Origin: SZUA-430 sp044375275
GTDB lineage: Bacteria; Pseudomonadota; Alphaproteobacteria; Micropepsales; Micropepsaceae
NCBI GenBank assembly: GCA_044375275.1
Contig: JBILMZ010000202.1
Span: forward strand, 1-6,432
Length of the DNA: 6,432 nucleotides
Direction of reading: 5' to 3'
In this document: positions 1 through 5,226 of the stretch, one piece after another
How the letters are laid out: each line of letters begins with the position of its first letter
How positions within the stretch are numbered: position 1 is the first letter of the stretch
Notes under the pieces: generated by a model
The model's input: the letters and a program-made list of their open reading frames with translations, nothing else
Databases searched by the model: none
Told to the model about the DNA's origin: nothing
Translations under genes and position numbers: made by a program

Positions 1-1
1 C

Positions 2-781
2 CTGCAGTATTTCCTGGCCCAGCTCGGGCATGAGTCGAACGGGCTGACGCACAAGGAAGAGGGCCTGAGCTACTCAGCCTCGCGGCTGACGGAGATCTGG
101 CCGAGCCGCTTCCCCACGCTTGAGGTCGCCAAGAAGTACGAGCGCAATCCCGAGAAGCTTGCGAACTTCGTCTATGGCGGACGCATGGGCAACGTGAACC
201 CGGGCGATGGCTACAAGTTCCGGGGACGCGGCTATATCCAGCTCACGGGACGCGAGACCTATCGCGAGATCGGCAAGATCGCGGGGCTTGATCTCGAGAA
301 TGACCCGGACCTTGCTGCCAAGCCGGAGAACGCGGTGCGCATCGCCTGCGCATTCTGGACCTGGAAGAAGATCAATCCGACCTGTGACACCGGCGACTTC
401 ACGGCCGTCACGAAGAAGATCAATGGCGGCACGAACGGCCTGACCGATCGCCTTGACTGGCTGACCAAGGTGCAGAAGGTGCTGAAGGCACCTGCCACGC
501 CTTCGACTGCGCCATCGACGGCCACGACGCCGTCAGTGCCCACGCCGAAGCCGAAGCCTGCCCAGCCCACGAAGCCAACGACCGAGCAGTCCGAGACGCT
601 CGCCAACAATGCGATCCTCGAGGCGCAGAAGAAGCTCTCGCGCATGGGCTATTACCAGGGCGTCCTGGACGGTGTTTACAACCAGCTGCTCAGGGCGGCG
701 CTGTGGGCGTTCCAGAAGGACGAGGACCTGCCGCAGACGGGTCGCCTTGACGAGCGCACGCGTCTCGAACTGAACGTCTAG
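2..781 (+). CDS. GH19 chitinase/endolysin-type muramidase with C-terminal peptidoglycan-binding domain (5' end outside window)
   Basis: The frame is open from base 2, so the start lies left of the window; 259 residues are visible. The GH19 lysozyme/chitinase fold is clear. Visible residues 6-12 (AQLGHES) carry the first catalytic Glu (E11), and the EEGLSYS stretch (19-25) carries the likely second (E20). GRGYIQLTGR follows the internal Met at base 185, then FWTW and KKINGG(T)NG. A Pro/Thr/Lys-rich linker (about 162-199) leads to a PG_binding_1-like domain (about 200-259, with QKKLSRMGYY, LDGVYN and WAFQKD). The family cleaves beta-1,4 links in chitin or peptidoglycan; the cell-wall-binding tail favours peptidoglycan, as a phage endolysin or autolysin. 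An in-frame ATG at 185 is not the start, because the catalytic Glu residues lie upstream of it. It converges on the next gene with a 7-nt gap, and no terminator is visible between them. No holin is visible beside it, so prophage origin is unproven. Confidence 0.93.
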   Translation: MQYFLAQLGHESNGLTHKEEGLSYSASRLTEIWPSRFPTLEVAKKYERNPEKLANFVYGGRMGNVNPGDGYKFRGRGYIQLTGRETYREIGKIAGLDLENDPDLAAKPENAVRIACAFWTWKKINPTCDTGDFTAVTKKINGGTNGLTDRLDWLTKVQKVLKAPATPSTAPSTATTPSVPTPKPKPAQPTKPTTEQSETLANNAILEAQKKLSRMGYYQGVLDGVYNQLLRAALWAFQKDEDLPQTGRLDERTRLELNV

Positions 782-788
782 GCCGGGA

Positions 789-1088
789 TCAGGCGAACTC
801 GTCGCGCTCGCGGAACACAACGGCCAGCAGCACGCCGATCACGCCAAACACGGCGAAGGCCGGCAGCGTCAGCAGCGCGTTGAAGATGTCCATGAGGGGG
901 CTGGGCACCATGCCTGCAAGCCAGGCCTTGAAGCTTGCCACGCCCGTGGCCGTGAACAGCGCCCAGACATTTTCCAGCGTGCGCAGGACGGGCTCCTGCC
1001 CGCTTTCGAGCATGCTGACGACGTCGGCGCCCAGGAGCATCAGCCCCAGGACAATCAGGATCAACGCGAAAAACCGGAAAAAAGCCAT
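789..1088 (-). CDS. Small two-helix membrane protein, uncharacterised
   Basis: A 99-aa protein if it starts at the ATG at 1088 (MAFFRFF); an in-frame ATG at 1118 would add ten residues (MRSLRGGARL). I prefer 1088 because the first hydrophobic helix begins directly after it and a G-run lies about 10 nt upstream, while 1118 has no usable ribosome-binding site; both are weak. Helix 1 is about residues 2-21 (FFRFFALILIVLGLMLLGAD). A soluble middle part contains LENVWALF and a PSPLMDIF stretch. Helix 2 (LLTLPAFAVFGVIGVLLAVVF) ends in an RERDE charged tail. This resembles, from memory, a common uncharacterised inner-membrane family of alphaproteobacteria; no function is known to me. It is transcribed towards the GH19 gene. 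It is not an obvious holin, being convergent with the lysin rather than co-transcribed. Confidence 0.75.
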   Translation of the reverse strand: MAFFRFFALILIVLGLMLLGADVVSMLESGQEPVLRTLENVWALFTATGVASFKAWLAGMVPSPLMDIFNALLTLPAFAVFGVIGVLLAVVFRERDEFA

Positions 1089-1214
1089 CAGACGAGCGCC
1101 CCCACGCAAGGAGCGCATGGTACTTGAAGGCGTGCCCCCTGCTCAAGGTTTACGCGTCAGGGCAAATCCTGCAGCAAAGGCCGAAATCTGCGACTTTCTT
1201 GTCGCACTTTCACC

Positions 1215-1242
1215 TTGCTCAAAGAAAGTCTCGCTCTATAGT
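1215..1242 (+). promoter_or_regulatory. Sigma-70-type promoter of the tRNA-Ser gene
   Basis: TTGCTC (1215-1220) and TATAGT (1237-1242) are separated by 16 bp, about 40 bp upstream of the mature tRNA 5' end. A GC-rich stretch (CCGGCCCC) follows the -10, as in stringently controlled stable-RNA promoters. CTATAGT-type -10 boxes before stable RNA genes are common in alphaproteobacteria. The match is by eye only. Confidence 0.65.
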
Positions 1243-1282
1243 CCGGCCCCTCGCGCCCCTTTCCAGAGGGGACCGTGGCAAT

Positions 1283-1372
1283 GGACAGATGGCCGAGTGG
1301 TTTAAGGCGCACGCCTGGAACGCGTGTATACCTTCACGGGTATCGAGAGTTCGAATCTCTCTCTGTCCGCCA
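1283..1372 (+). tRNA. tRNA-Ser, anticodon GGA
   Basis: A complete 90-nt class II tRNA folds by hand. The acceptor stem is GGACAGA (1283-1289) with TCTGTCC (1362-1368), then discriminator G1369 and an encoded CCA (1370-1372). The anticodon stem CACGC/GCGTG (1310-1314, 1322-1326) encloses loop CTGGAAC with anticodon GGA at 1317-1319. The long variable arm pairs ATACC with GGTAT around TTCACG. The T arm GAGAG/CTCTC (1345-1349, 1357-1361) encloses TTCGAAT. It reads UCC and UCU serine codons. The 3' half of such genes is a frequent attachment site for integrative elements, and sequence character changes immediately downstream. Confidence 0.97.
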
Positions 1373-1406
1373 TTACCCTTTGAAATCATTGGGTAATTTC
1401 CGTTTT
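1373..1406 (+). terminator. Weak hairpin after tRNA-Ser, possible terminator
   Basis: TTACCC (1373-1378) pairs with GGGTAA (1391-1396) across a 12-nt loop, followed by TTTCCGTTTT. GAAAT (1382-1386) can alternatively pair with ATTTC (1395-1399). The stem is short and the U-run interrupted, so termination is only plausible. The inverted repeat abuts the CCA end and could instead belong to an integration site. Confidence 0.35.
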
Positions 1407-1502
1407 ATGCCACCCACTCATAAATCTGCTCATAAGTTCGCCAGCGGCTTGGGGCGGTCAATTGCCCTCCATTCGGCAGACTCATTGCTAGCGGCCTTAA
1501 GT

Positions 1503-1571
1503 CATTGAAATTGCTCAATAATCTTGTGGTGGCTGACCCCATTAAAAATGACCTAACCCATTGATATTGCT
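1503..1571. repeat. Pair of 13-bp near-identical direct repeats
   Basis: CATTGAAATTGCT at 1503-1515 and CATTGATATTGCT at 1559-1571 differ at one base and start 56 bp apart. The spacing and the position about 130 bp past a tRNA 3' end would suit recombinase arm sites, but that is inference. Confidence 0.45.
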
Positions 1572-1604
1572 TCATCTTCCATTGTTTCGAACGAAAACCG
1601 TTAT

Positions 1605-1652
1605 CCGCCGGTAAAAAGCGGTGCTCGACCGATATCTCCCGTTAGAAAACGG
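1605..1652. repeat. Two adjacent small hairpins in non-coding DNA
   Basis: CCGC (1605-1608) pairs with GCGG (1618-1621). About 17 bp further on, CCGTT (1639-1643) pairs with AACGG (1648-1652) around a 4-nt AGAA loop. Both loops contain an A-run and both are followed by TG. They may be copies of one small element or chance. Confidence 0.35.
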
Positions 1653-1994
1653 TGGCTTGGCTGGCGCGATCACTTTGGCGAGCCATCTGCTCATATGACT
1701 GTCGTTTGCCCGGCCTGAAGTAGTAGGGGCGCTCAGACCTGTAAGCCCATCCGCCAAGATTGGTCGCTGCACTGAGGATCTCAGCCTGGCAGGCAGTATT
1801 CTCGCAATCCAATCCCGGTTATCGACGGCTATTAGGGGGGCCAATTCTGCCTAAACGTCGAAGGACCAAGAGCTTCAGCCGGGCTTACTGAGAGGTATTG
1901 TCGAGGAGTGTGTCCCTGAGCGCCTCGAAAGGCCCGCGCAGAGAGCGCACAGTGATCGTGCAGCTTGCGATGTATCTAAGAGGGGCCTCTAGGT

Positions 1995-2774
1995 ATGCAG
2001 AAACTCGCGCTTGTGGCGGCAACGGTCTTGTCCACGTCTTTCGCCCCGTCAATTGCTACGGCCTCGTTGGTTACGTTTACCTATGATGATCCGGCGGCAT
2101 CTATAACGGGAACGGACTATAGCAATGTGCTGGGGTTTGGGGTTGGCGTCATAAACCGTCGAGCTCATGCTTACATGTCCCTGACATTTGATACTGACAC
2201 GGTTCCCACACAATCCAATTCCGAAACCCAGCTTTGCAGCTTGTCTGCATGTGGCGTGACTGGAACCGCACATATCAACGGCCATGTCATTCCATCTTCA
2301 CTGCAACAGGAACAACGGCAGAGCGTGGCCGCAATATTCAACAACGGCTTCTTGGCTCAGCAGAATGTGATGCACCAAGTATTTCACACTGGTAACGACA
2401 CGCGTGCAGATCCCTATCATGCAGCGCATTTCACCTTTAACTCCGTCGGAACCCCCAATTCACCAGCACAAGCTGCTATATTTCAAAACCTCAAATTTGA
2501 GCGTTTCAATTTTGAGCGCTTTGGCTTTTTGGCTTTGCAATGGTTCGATGTTCAAACCTACTTTGATGGTAGTCAGCGCAATGACTTGTGCGGCACCACC
2601 GTATGCATTGGCCTCAGTGTGGAAGTGCGGCTGTTCAATTCTGACAAATACACGGTTACTGTTTCTGAGGTCGGCGTGCCCGAACCCTCCACCATCGCCC
2701 TCATCGCTATGGCGCTGCTGTCGATGTTCGGCTTCGGCATGATGCGCAGCAGCATTCGTAGGACGGAGCCATGA
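1995..2774 (+). CDS. PEP-CTERM secreted protein, unknown N-terminal domain
   Basis: 259 aa. A signal peptide is clear: MQK, a hydrophobic core (LALVAATVLSTSFAPSI), and a likely cut after ATA (residue 23). The body (about 24-225) is a beta-rich, Ser/Thr/Asn-rich extracellular domain I do not recognise. Its cysteines fall in two close pairs (81/86 and 199/204), suggesting two small disulfide loops. The C-terminus is a PEP-CTERM sorting signal: VPEPST at 228-233, a hydrophobic helix, then a basic tail. Known role of this tail: Sec export, temporary membrane anchoring, then processing by an exosortase, usually in biofilm-matrix producers. The tail differs from the other two copies by three extra codons (SSI) after MMR. 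The start is supported by an AAGAGGGG run about 10 nt upstream. The stop overlaps the next start as ATGA, so the two are probably co-translated. Substrate or partner unknown. Confidence 0.9.
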   Translation: MQKLALVAATVLSTSFAPSIATASLVTFTYDDPAASITGTDYSNVLGFGVGVINRRAHAYMSLTFDTDTVPTQSNSETQLCSLSACGVTGTAHINGHVIPSSLQQEQRQSVAAIFNNGFLAQQNVMHQVFHTGNDTRADPYHAAHFTFNSVGTPNSPAQAAIFQNLKFERFNFERFGFLALQWFDVQTYFDGSQRNDLCGTTVCIGLSVEVRLFNSDKYTVTVSEVGVPEPSTIALIAMALLSMFGFGMMRSSIRRTEP

Positions 2775-3418
2775 CGGCAGCAGCTATACGAGCATGTCTG
2801 ATCTTCGTCGCGCTGTTTTCGTGTGCGCCGGTAGCAAGGGCTGCCCTCATTACCTTCGATGACTTGCCTGTTAATCCGATCCCAAATGGGTATGCTGGAT
2901 TGAACTGGTCAGGTTTGTATTTGCAGAAGGCTCCAACATCAGGCGCTGACACAGGCATCGATAGTTCTGTGGTCAGCCTTCCTGGCGTTGCCGTTCAGCA
3001 GTTTGCACGCCAGGCGATTCACATATCTGCACCATCCGGCACGTTCGAATTTAATTCTGCTTACTTTGCAGGAGTGCTTTACGACAACTTGTTCATTGAA
3101 GTAGGTGGATACAAGCTCGGGACTTCGCTGAATGGTGCTCCTGACTACTCTGCAAGCTTCTTCGTGAATATGACTGCGCCTACGCTTCAGATATTCAATT
3201 GGCTTGATGTTGCCGATGTCCGAATTAACGCGTGTTGCGGTTCGAAGCACTTCTCATACTTTGGAAATGAGGCGGACAATTTCCTTATGGACAACTTAAG
3301 GGTCAACGCCTCGTCCGAGCAGACAAGTGTCCCCGAGCCCTCCACCATCGCACTTATCGCGATGGCACTGCTGTCGCTGTTCGGCTTGTGCATGATGCGC
3401 AGGCGCGCTGAGGCGTAA
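2771..3418 (+). CDS. PEP-CTERM secreted protein with IPNGYxGLNW-type domain
   Basis: 215 aa. Signal peptide 1-24, likely cut after VARA, giving ALITFDDLP at the mature N-terminus. IPNGYAGLNW (37-46), FEFNSAY and the late MDNLRV are, from memory, typical of a recurrent beta-sandwich domain in PEP-CTERM proteins whose function is not established. An adjacent Cys pair (CCG, 155-157) lies in the second half. The sorting signal VPEPST starts at 187, followed by a hydrophobic helix and MMRRRAEA. The start overlaps the previous stop by 4 bp (ATGA) and has an AGGA 7 nt upstream inside that gene, so both genes should come from one transcript. A strong terminator begins 27 bp after the stop. LFSC in the signal peptide is a poor lipobox, so I do not call it a lipoprotein. 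The shared tail plus separate domains suggest a family of surface proteins built on one anchor. Confidence 0.92.
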   Translation: MTAAAIRACLIFVALFSCAPVARAALITFDDLPVNPIPNGYAGLNWSGLYLQKAPTSGADTGIDSSVVSLPGVAVQQFARQAIHISAPSGTFEFNSAYFAGVLYDNLFIEVGGYKLGTSLNGAPDYSASFFVNMTAPTLQIFNWLDVADVRINACCGSKHFSYFGNEADNFLMDNLRVNASSEQTSVPEPSTIALIAMALLSLFGLCMMRRRAEA

Positions 3419-3575
3419 GCGCAAACACACATACACTGCATCCAGGGGCTGCCATTGTGCGGCCCCTTTCTTTATCCATCAGAGGGTCGCTGGCGGCTGC
3501 CCTTGGTTGATGGCGTGTGGTGGCGGATACGTCCAAACTGACTCCAGCGGGCTTCTGTAGGTCCGGAAATGGCAT
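3329..3575 (+). repeat. Duplicated 3' block, copy A (PEP-CTERM tail + terminator + downstream)
   Basis: This block matches 4462-4707. The 72 nt encoding VPEP through MMR agree at 57 positions with copy B, and at 63 with the tail of the first PEP-CTERM gene (2676-2747), counted by eye. From the stop codon to the first terminator arm, 33 of 38 nt agree ungapped. Similarity continues in patches (TCAGAG, CTGGCGGC, GCGGGCT, CTGT, CCGG) to about 3575. The upstream coding sequences are unrelated. This indicates an old tandem duplication or gene conversion limited to the 3' part. Confidence 0.8.
3445..3473 (+). terminator. Rho-independent terminator of the two-gene PEP-CTERM operon
   Basis: GGGGCTGC (3445-3452) pairs with GCGGCCCC (3459-3466), eight pairs including one T-G, around a 6-nt loop, followed by TTTCTTT. 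It is nearly identical to the terminator after the third PEP-CTERM gene. Confidence 0.9.
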
Positions 3576-3918
3576 TCCGCTATCGAGAATGCACGTCCGT
3601 CGGCTGCTCTCAGCCTACTGGAACCCGTTGTCGCGACATGTTGTCATCATTCAAATTTGGGGGCTCAAGTTTTCGTCTCCGGAGGGAAATCCCCGGGTGA
3701 AGGTTCCTGTGCGAGGGGAAGTTCCAAGCTCGTCACCGCTCATTTCTGTGACTTCTCCGAGCACGTGAAGGATGTTCTTGCGCCGGTTGTGTCGGGACTC
3801 TTTACAGGACAAAGCTGGCGAGTTGGAGGCATACTTAAGACTGTAAGGGGTGGTCCTGCGTGAGGCTTCGTTGGAGCGGCGCCTCGCAATTTGCTGAAGT
3901 TCGGGGATGGAGAGTTTG
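3474..3918. other. Intergenic region between the two PEP-CTERM transcripts
   Basis: No credible gene. The first 100 bp belong to duplicated copy A. Beyond it are a 10-bp perfect palindrome TGTCGCGACA (3629-3638), a possible sigma-54 site (3816-3831), and an inverted repeat GAGGC/GCCTC (3862-3866, 3881-3885) ahead of the lectin-like gene. Short frames here cross these elements and show no domain. The region must hold the promoter of the third PEP-CTERM gene, since a strong terminator separates it from the operon upstream. Confidence 0.6.
3816..3831 (+). promoter_or_regulatory. Candidate sigma-54 promoter of the lectin-like PEP-CTERM gene
   Basis: TGGCGAGTTGGAGGCA has GG at 3817-3818 and GC at 3829-3830 with the required 10-nt spacing, and keeps TGGC, the following G and GCA of the -24/-12 consensus; the TT before GC is missing. 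It would start transcription near 3842, about 77 nt before the gene. PEP-CTERM genes in several proteobacteria are linked to RpoN with the PrsK/PrsR pair. The match is partial and no equivalent was found upstream of 1995. Confidence 0.3.
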
Positions 3919-4551
3919 ATGAAAAACATTATGACGATGACAGCAAGTTTGGCTGTGGCACTGCTCATTGGTGTCAATGGGCCAGCTTCCGCATCACCAA
4001 TTCTTGCAGCTAGCATCAGCAATTCGGGAAGCACGTATGAATTCTACAGTGTGAGCGGCGGCATAAACTGGAACGACGCAAATGCGTATGCGCTCGGCTT
4101 GGGCAGTGGTGCGCATCTTGCCATCCTGGATTCCGCTGCTGAAAACAGCTTTGTCGCAGCCGCCATACCCTTGAGCCTGATCAACAGCAAAAGCACGCTT
4201 GGTCCCTGGATCGGTGCATCGAAGACTTCGGCAAATGTCCCCTTTAAGTGGGTGAACGGCGCTGTGTTCGCGGCCTTCGAGAATGGAAACTGGGCTGGTG
4301 GTCAGCCCGATGCCTTTGAGGGGTATCCCACTGCCGTGCTGTTCTATCCCAATGCCACGGGCAAATGGGGAGATTACGGGGTACAATGCGGTGCCGGTGG
4401 CGCCGTCGGTCCTGACGTTTGTGATCGTCTCGATCCCGTGTCCGGATTTGTTGTCGAGCGCGTTCCCGAGCCATCCACTGTTGTGATGATTGCCATGGCA
4501 CTGCTGTCACTGTTCGGTGTGGGCATGATGCGCCGCCGCACCGAGGCGTAA
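3919..4551 (+). CDS. PEP-CTERM secreted protein with C-type-lectin-like domain (QPD motif)
   Basis: 210 aa from the ATG at 3919. An in-frame ATG at 3907 is also open, but GGAG ends 6 nt before 3919 and the signal peptide begins there (MKNIMTM, hydrophobic core, cut near ASA at 25). Residues about 38-181 follow the bacterial C-type-lectin layout: YEFYSV, WNDANAYA, GAHLAIL with EN, WIG (97-99), FKWVNG, NWAGG-QPD (129-131), WGD (150-152), a Cys pair (157, 168), and GFVVER. QPD sits where EPN or QPD selects mannose- or galactose-type sugars in calcium-dependent animal lectins, so galactose-like binding is possible, not shown. The tail VPEPST (182-187), helix and MMRRRTEA make an exosortase substrate. 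It has its own terminator and lies 500 bp after the previous PEP-CTERM gene, so it is probably transcribed alone. A role in adhesion or matrix is inference. Confidence 0.92.
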   Translation: MKNIMTMTASLAVALLIGVNGPASASPILAASISNSGSTYEFYSVSGGINWNDANAYALGLGSGAHLAILDSAAENSFVAAAIPLSLINSKSTLGPWIGASKTSANVPFKWVNGAVFAAFENGNWAGGQPDAFEGYPTAVLFYPNATGKWGDYGVQCGAGGAVGPDVCDRLDPVSGFVVERVPEPSTVVMIAMALLSLFGVGMMRRRTEA

Positions 4552-4707
4552 GCTCAAGCACACACGAACTGCATCCAGGGGCTGCCGTCGGGCGGCCCCT
4601 TTTCTTTTGGCCTCAGAGACTCACTGGCGGCGGTTGTCGGGTAACTGCTCAGAGGTTGCCAACGCGCGTGAACTGGCTCCTGCGGGCTGCTGTGAGCCCG
4701 GCAATCA
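4462..4707 (+). repeat. Duplicated 3' block, copy B (PEP-CTERM tail + terminator + downstream)
   Basis: Partner of 3329-3575. It contains the 24-codon PEP-CTERM core, the spacer and terminator, then about 100 bp of patchy similarity ending near an inverted repeat CGGGCT/AGCCCG (4683-4688, 4695-4700). Copy A has the same left arm, but its right arm is degraded. Confidence 0.8.
4578..4608 (+). terminator. Rho-independent terminator of the lectin-like PEP-CTERM gene
   Basis: GGGGCTGCC (4578-4586) pairs with GGCGGCCCC (4591-4599), nine pairs including one T-G, around the 4-nt loop GTCG, then TTTTCTTTT. It also separates this gene from the convergent minus-strand operon; on the minus strand it lacks a U-run. 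Confidence 0.92.
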
Positions 4708-4732
4708 CCCTTTGCCTGCGATTGGATGGTGA

Positions 4733-5008
4733 TCAAGTGACTCGTTCGATCTTCGAGACGCTAACTGCCGGTTCCGACTGGGTTTCGCCCGACACATGGT
4801 GACGAGCCTTTTCCAGCCATTCGTCCATCGTAAGAGCGGGAGATATTGGGAAGTAGTATCTGGCCAATGCGATGCCTTCCCGGCGATAGCGTTCAACGCC
4901 GTCCTCGATGGTTTCGCCTTTCAGCAGTCTCAAAGCTGTTGAAGGTTGGGCATTAGGCGTCAGGGCTGCTTCGAGAGCTTGCAGGCGTGATTTCAGCTTG
5001 TGCTTCAT
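4733..5008 (-). CDS. Small protein of unknown function, last gene of the minus-strand operon
   Basis: 91 aa, no family recognised. The N-terminus (LKSRLQALEAAL, 5-16) looks like a short coiled coil. The middle has a charged stretch (ETIEDGVERYRREG), and LTMDEWLEKARHHV could be a helix. The start overlaps the preceding stop as ATGA (5008/5005), so translational coupling is likely; no good ribosome-binding site stands alone. The RLxALE motif at residues 8-13 is at exactly the same position in the neighbouring 73-aa protein, although the rest differs. No membrane segment or signal peptide. Such small proteins commonly accompany DUF5681-like genes in phage and plasmid DNA, from memory. No terminator was found after the stop. 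Confidence 0.7.
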   Translation of the reverse strand: MKHKLKSRLQALEAALTPNAQPSTALRLLKGETIEDGVERYRREGIALARYYFPISPALTMDEWLEKARHHVSGETQSEPAVSVSKIERVT

Positions 5009-5226
5009 GGCGTTGTCGACGCCCCCACCTTGCCCAGGTCTGCATTCGCCAGTGACTGGAGTTCTGCGATCATCTCTTCAAGCTGCTCGTCTGTCAGTTC
5101 GCCGAGGTAGGATTTCAGCGCCCATTCGGGCCATTGGTTGATTGGCGTATTGAAATATCTCTGCCAGTCCGTATGCCCGTGCTTCCGCTCCAATGCCTCA
5201 AGCCGTCGTCGATGGGCGGCACTCAT
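5005..5226 (-). CDS. Small protein of unknown function with N-terminal RLxALE motif
   Basis: 73 aa. It begins MSAAHRRRLEALERKHG, then contains a Trp-rich part (TDWQRYF, INQWPEWAL) and a predicted acidic helix (ELTDEQLEEMIAELQSL, about 43-59). It overlaps the gene on each side by 4 bp (ATGA at 5226/5223 and 5008/5005), a strong sign that all three are real and co-translated. No known function; a DNA- or protein-interacting helper of the DUF5681-like protein is only a guess. No export signal. Confidence 0.7.
   Translation of the reverse strand: MSAAHRRRLEALERKHGHTDWQRYFNTPINQWPEWALKSYLGELTDEQLEEMIAELQSLANADLGKVGASTTP

Larger units (their letters stand above)
1407..1994. other. Gene-poor stretch between tRNA-Ser and the PEP-CTERM cluster
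   Basis: Short open frames occur on both strands, but none has a ribosome-binding site, recognisable domain or protein-like composition. The longest (minus strand, 1844-1572) reads through two small hairpins and looks random. Visible contents are two CTCATAA repeats (1417-1423, 1429-1435), a near-repeat CATTGAAATTGCT / CATTGATATTGCT (1503-1515, 1559-1571), and two hairpins at 1605-1621 and 1639-1652. Its position after a tRNA fits decayed mobile DNA or integrase-binding sites, but no integrase remnant is recognisable. No clear promoter for the gene at 1995 was found; the AGAGG-GG-CCTCT inverted repeat (1980-1991) just upstream includes its likely ribosome-binding site. Confidence 0.5.

Noticed and set aside
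789..1118. Holin partner of the GH19 lysin
   Set aside because: It lies on the opposite strand, convergent with the lysin, and resembles a chromosomal membrane-protein family rather than a lysis cassette.
1124..1508. Open frames running through the tRNA-Ser gene
   Set aside because: They cross a perfectly folding tRNA and its promoter and show no domain or ribosome-binding site.
1572..1844. 90-aa minus-strand open frame after the tRNA
   Set aside because: No recognisable family, no ribosome-binding site, and its end reads through two hairpins; composition does not look protein-like.
1898..2086. Short plus-strand frame overlapping the start of the first PEP-CTERM gene
   Set aside because: Out of frame with a gene having a clear signal peptide; nothing recognisable in its product.
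2771..2860. Lipoprotein signal (LFSC) in the second PEP-CTERM protein
   Set aside because: Phe at the position before Ser is unusual for a lipobox, and a good signal peptidase I site (VARA) follows; PEP-CTERM anchoring explains membrane attachment.
3517..3863. Short frames on both strands between the PEP-CTERM transcripts
   Set aside because: They run over duplicated non-coding DNA and promoter-type sequence, are mutually overlapping, and have no domain.
3640..3918. Cyclic-di-GMP riboswitch upstream of the lectin-like gene
   Set aside because: None of the conserved GEMM landmarks could be found by eye; G-rich patches alone are not enough.
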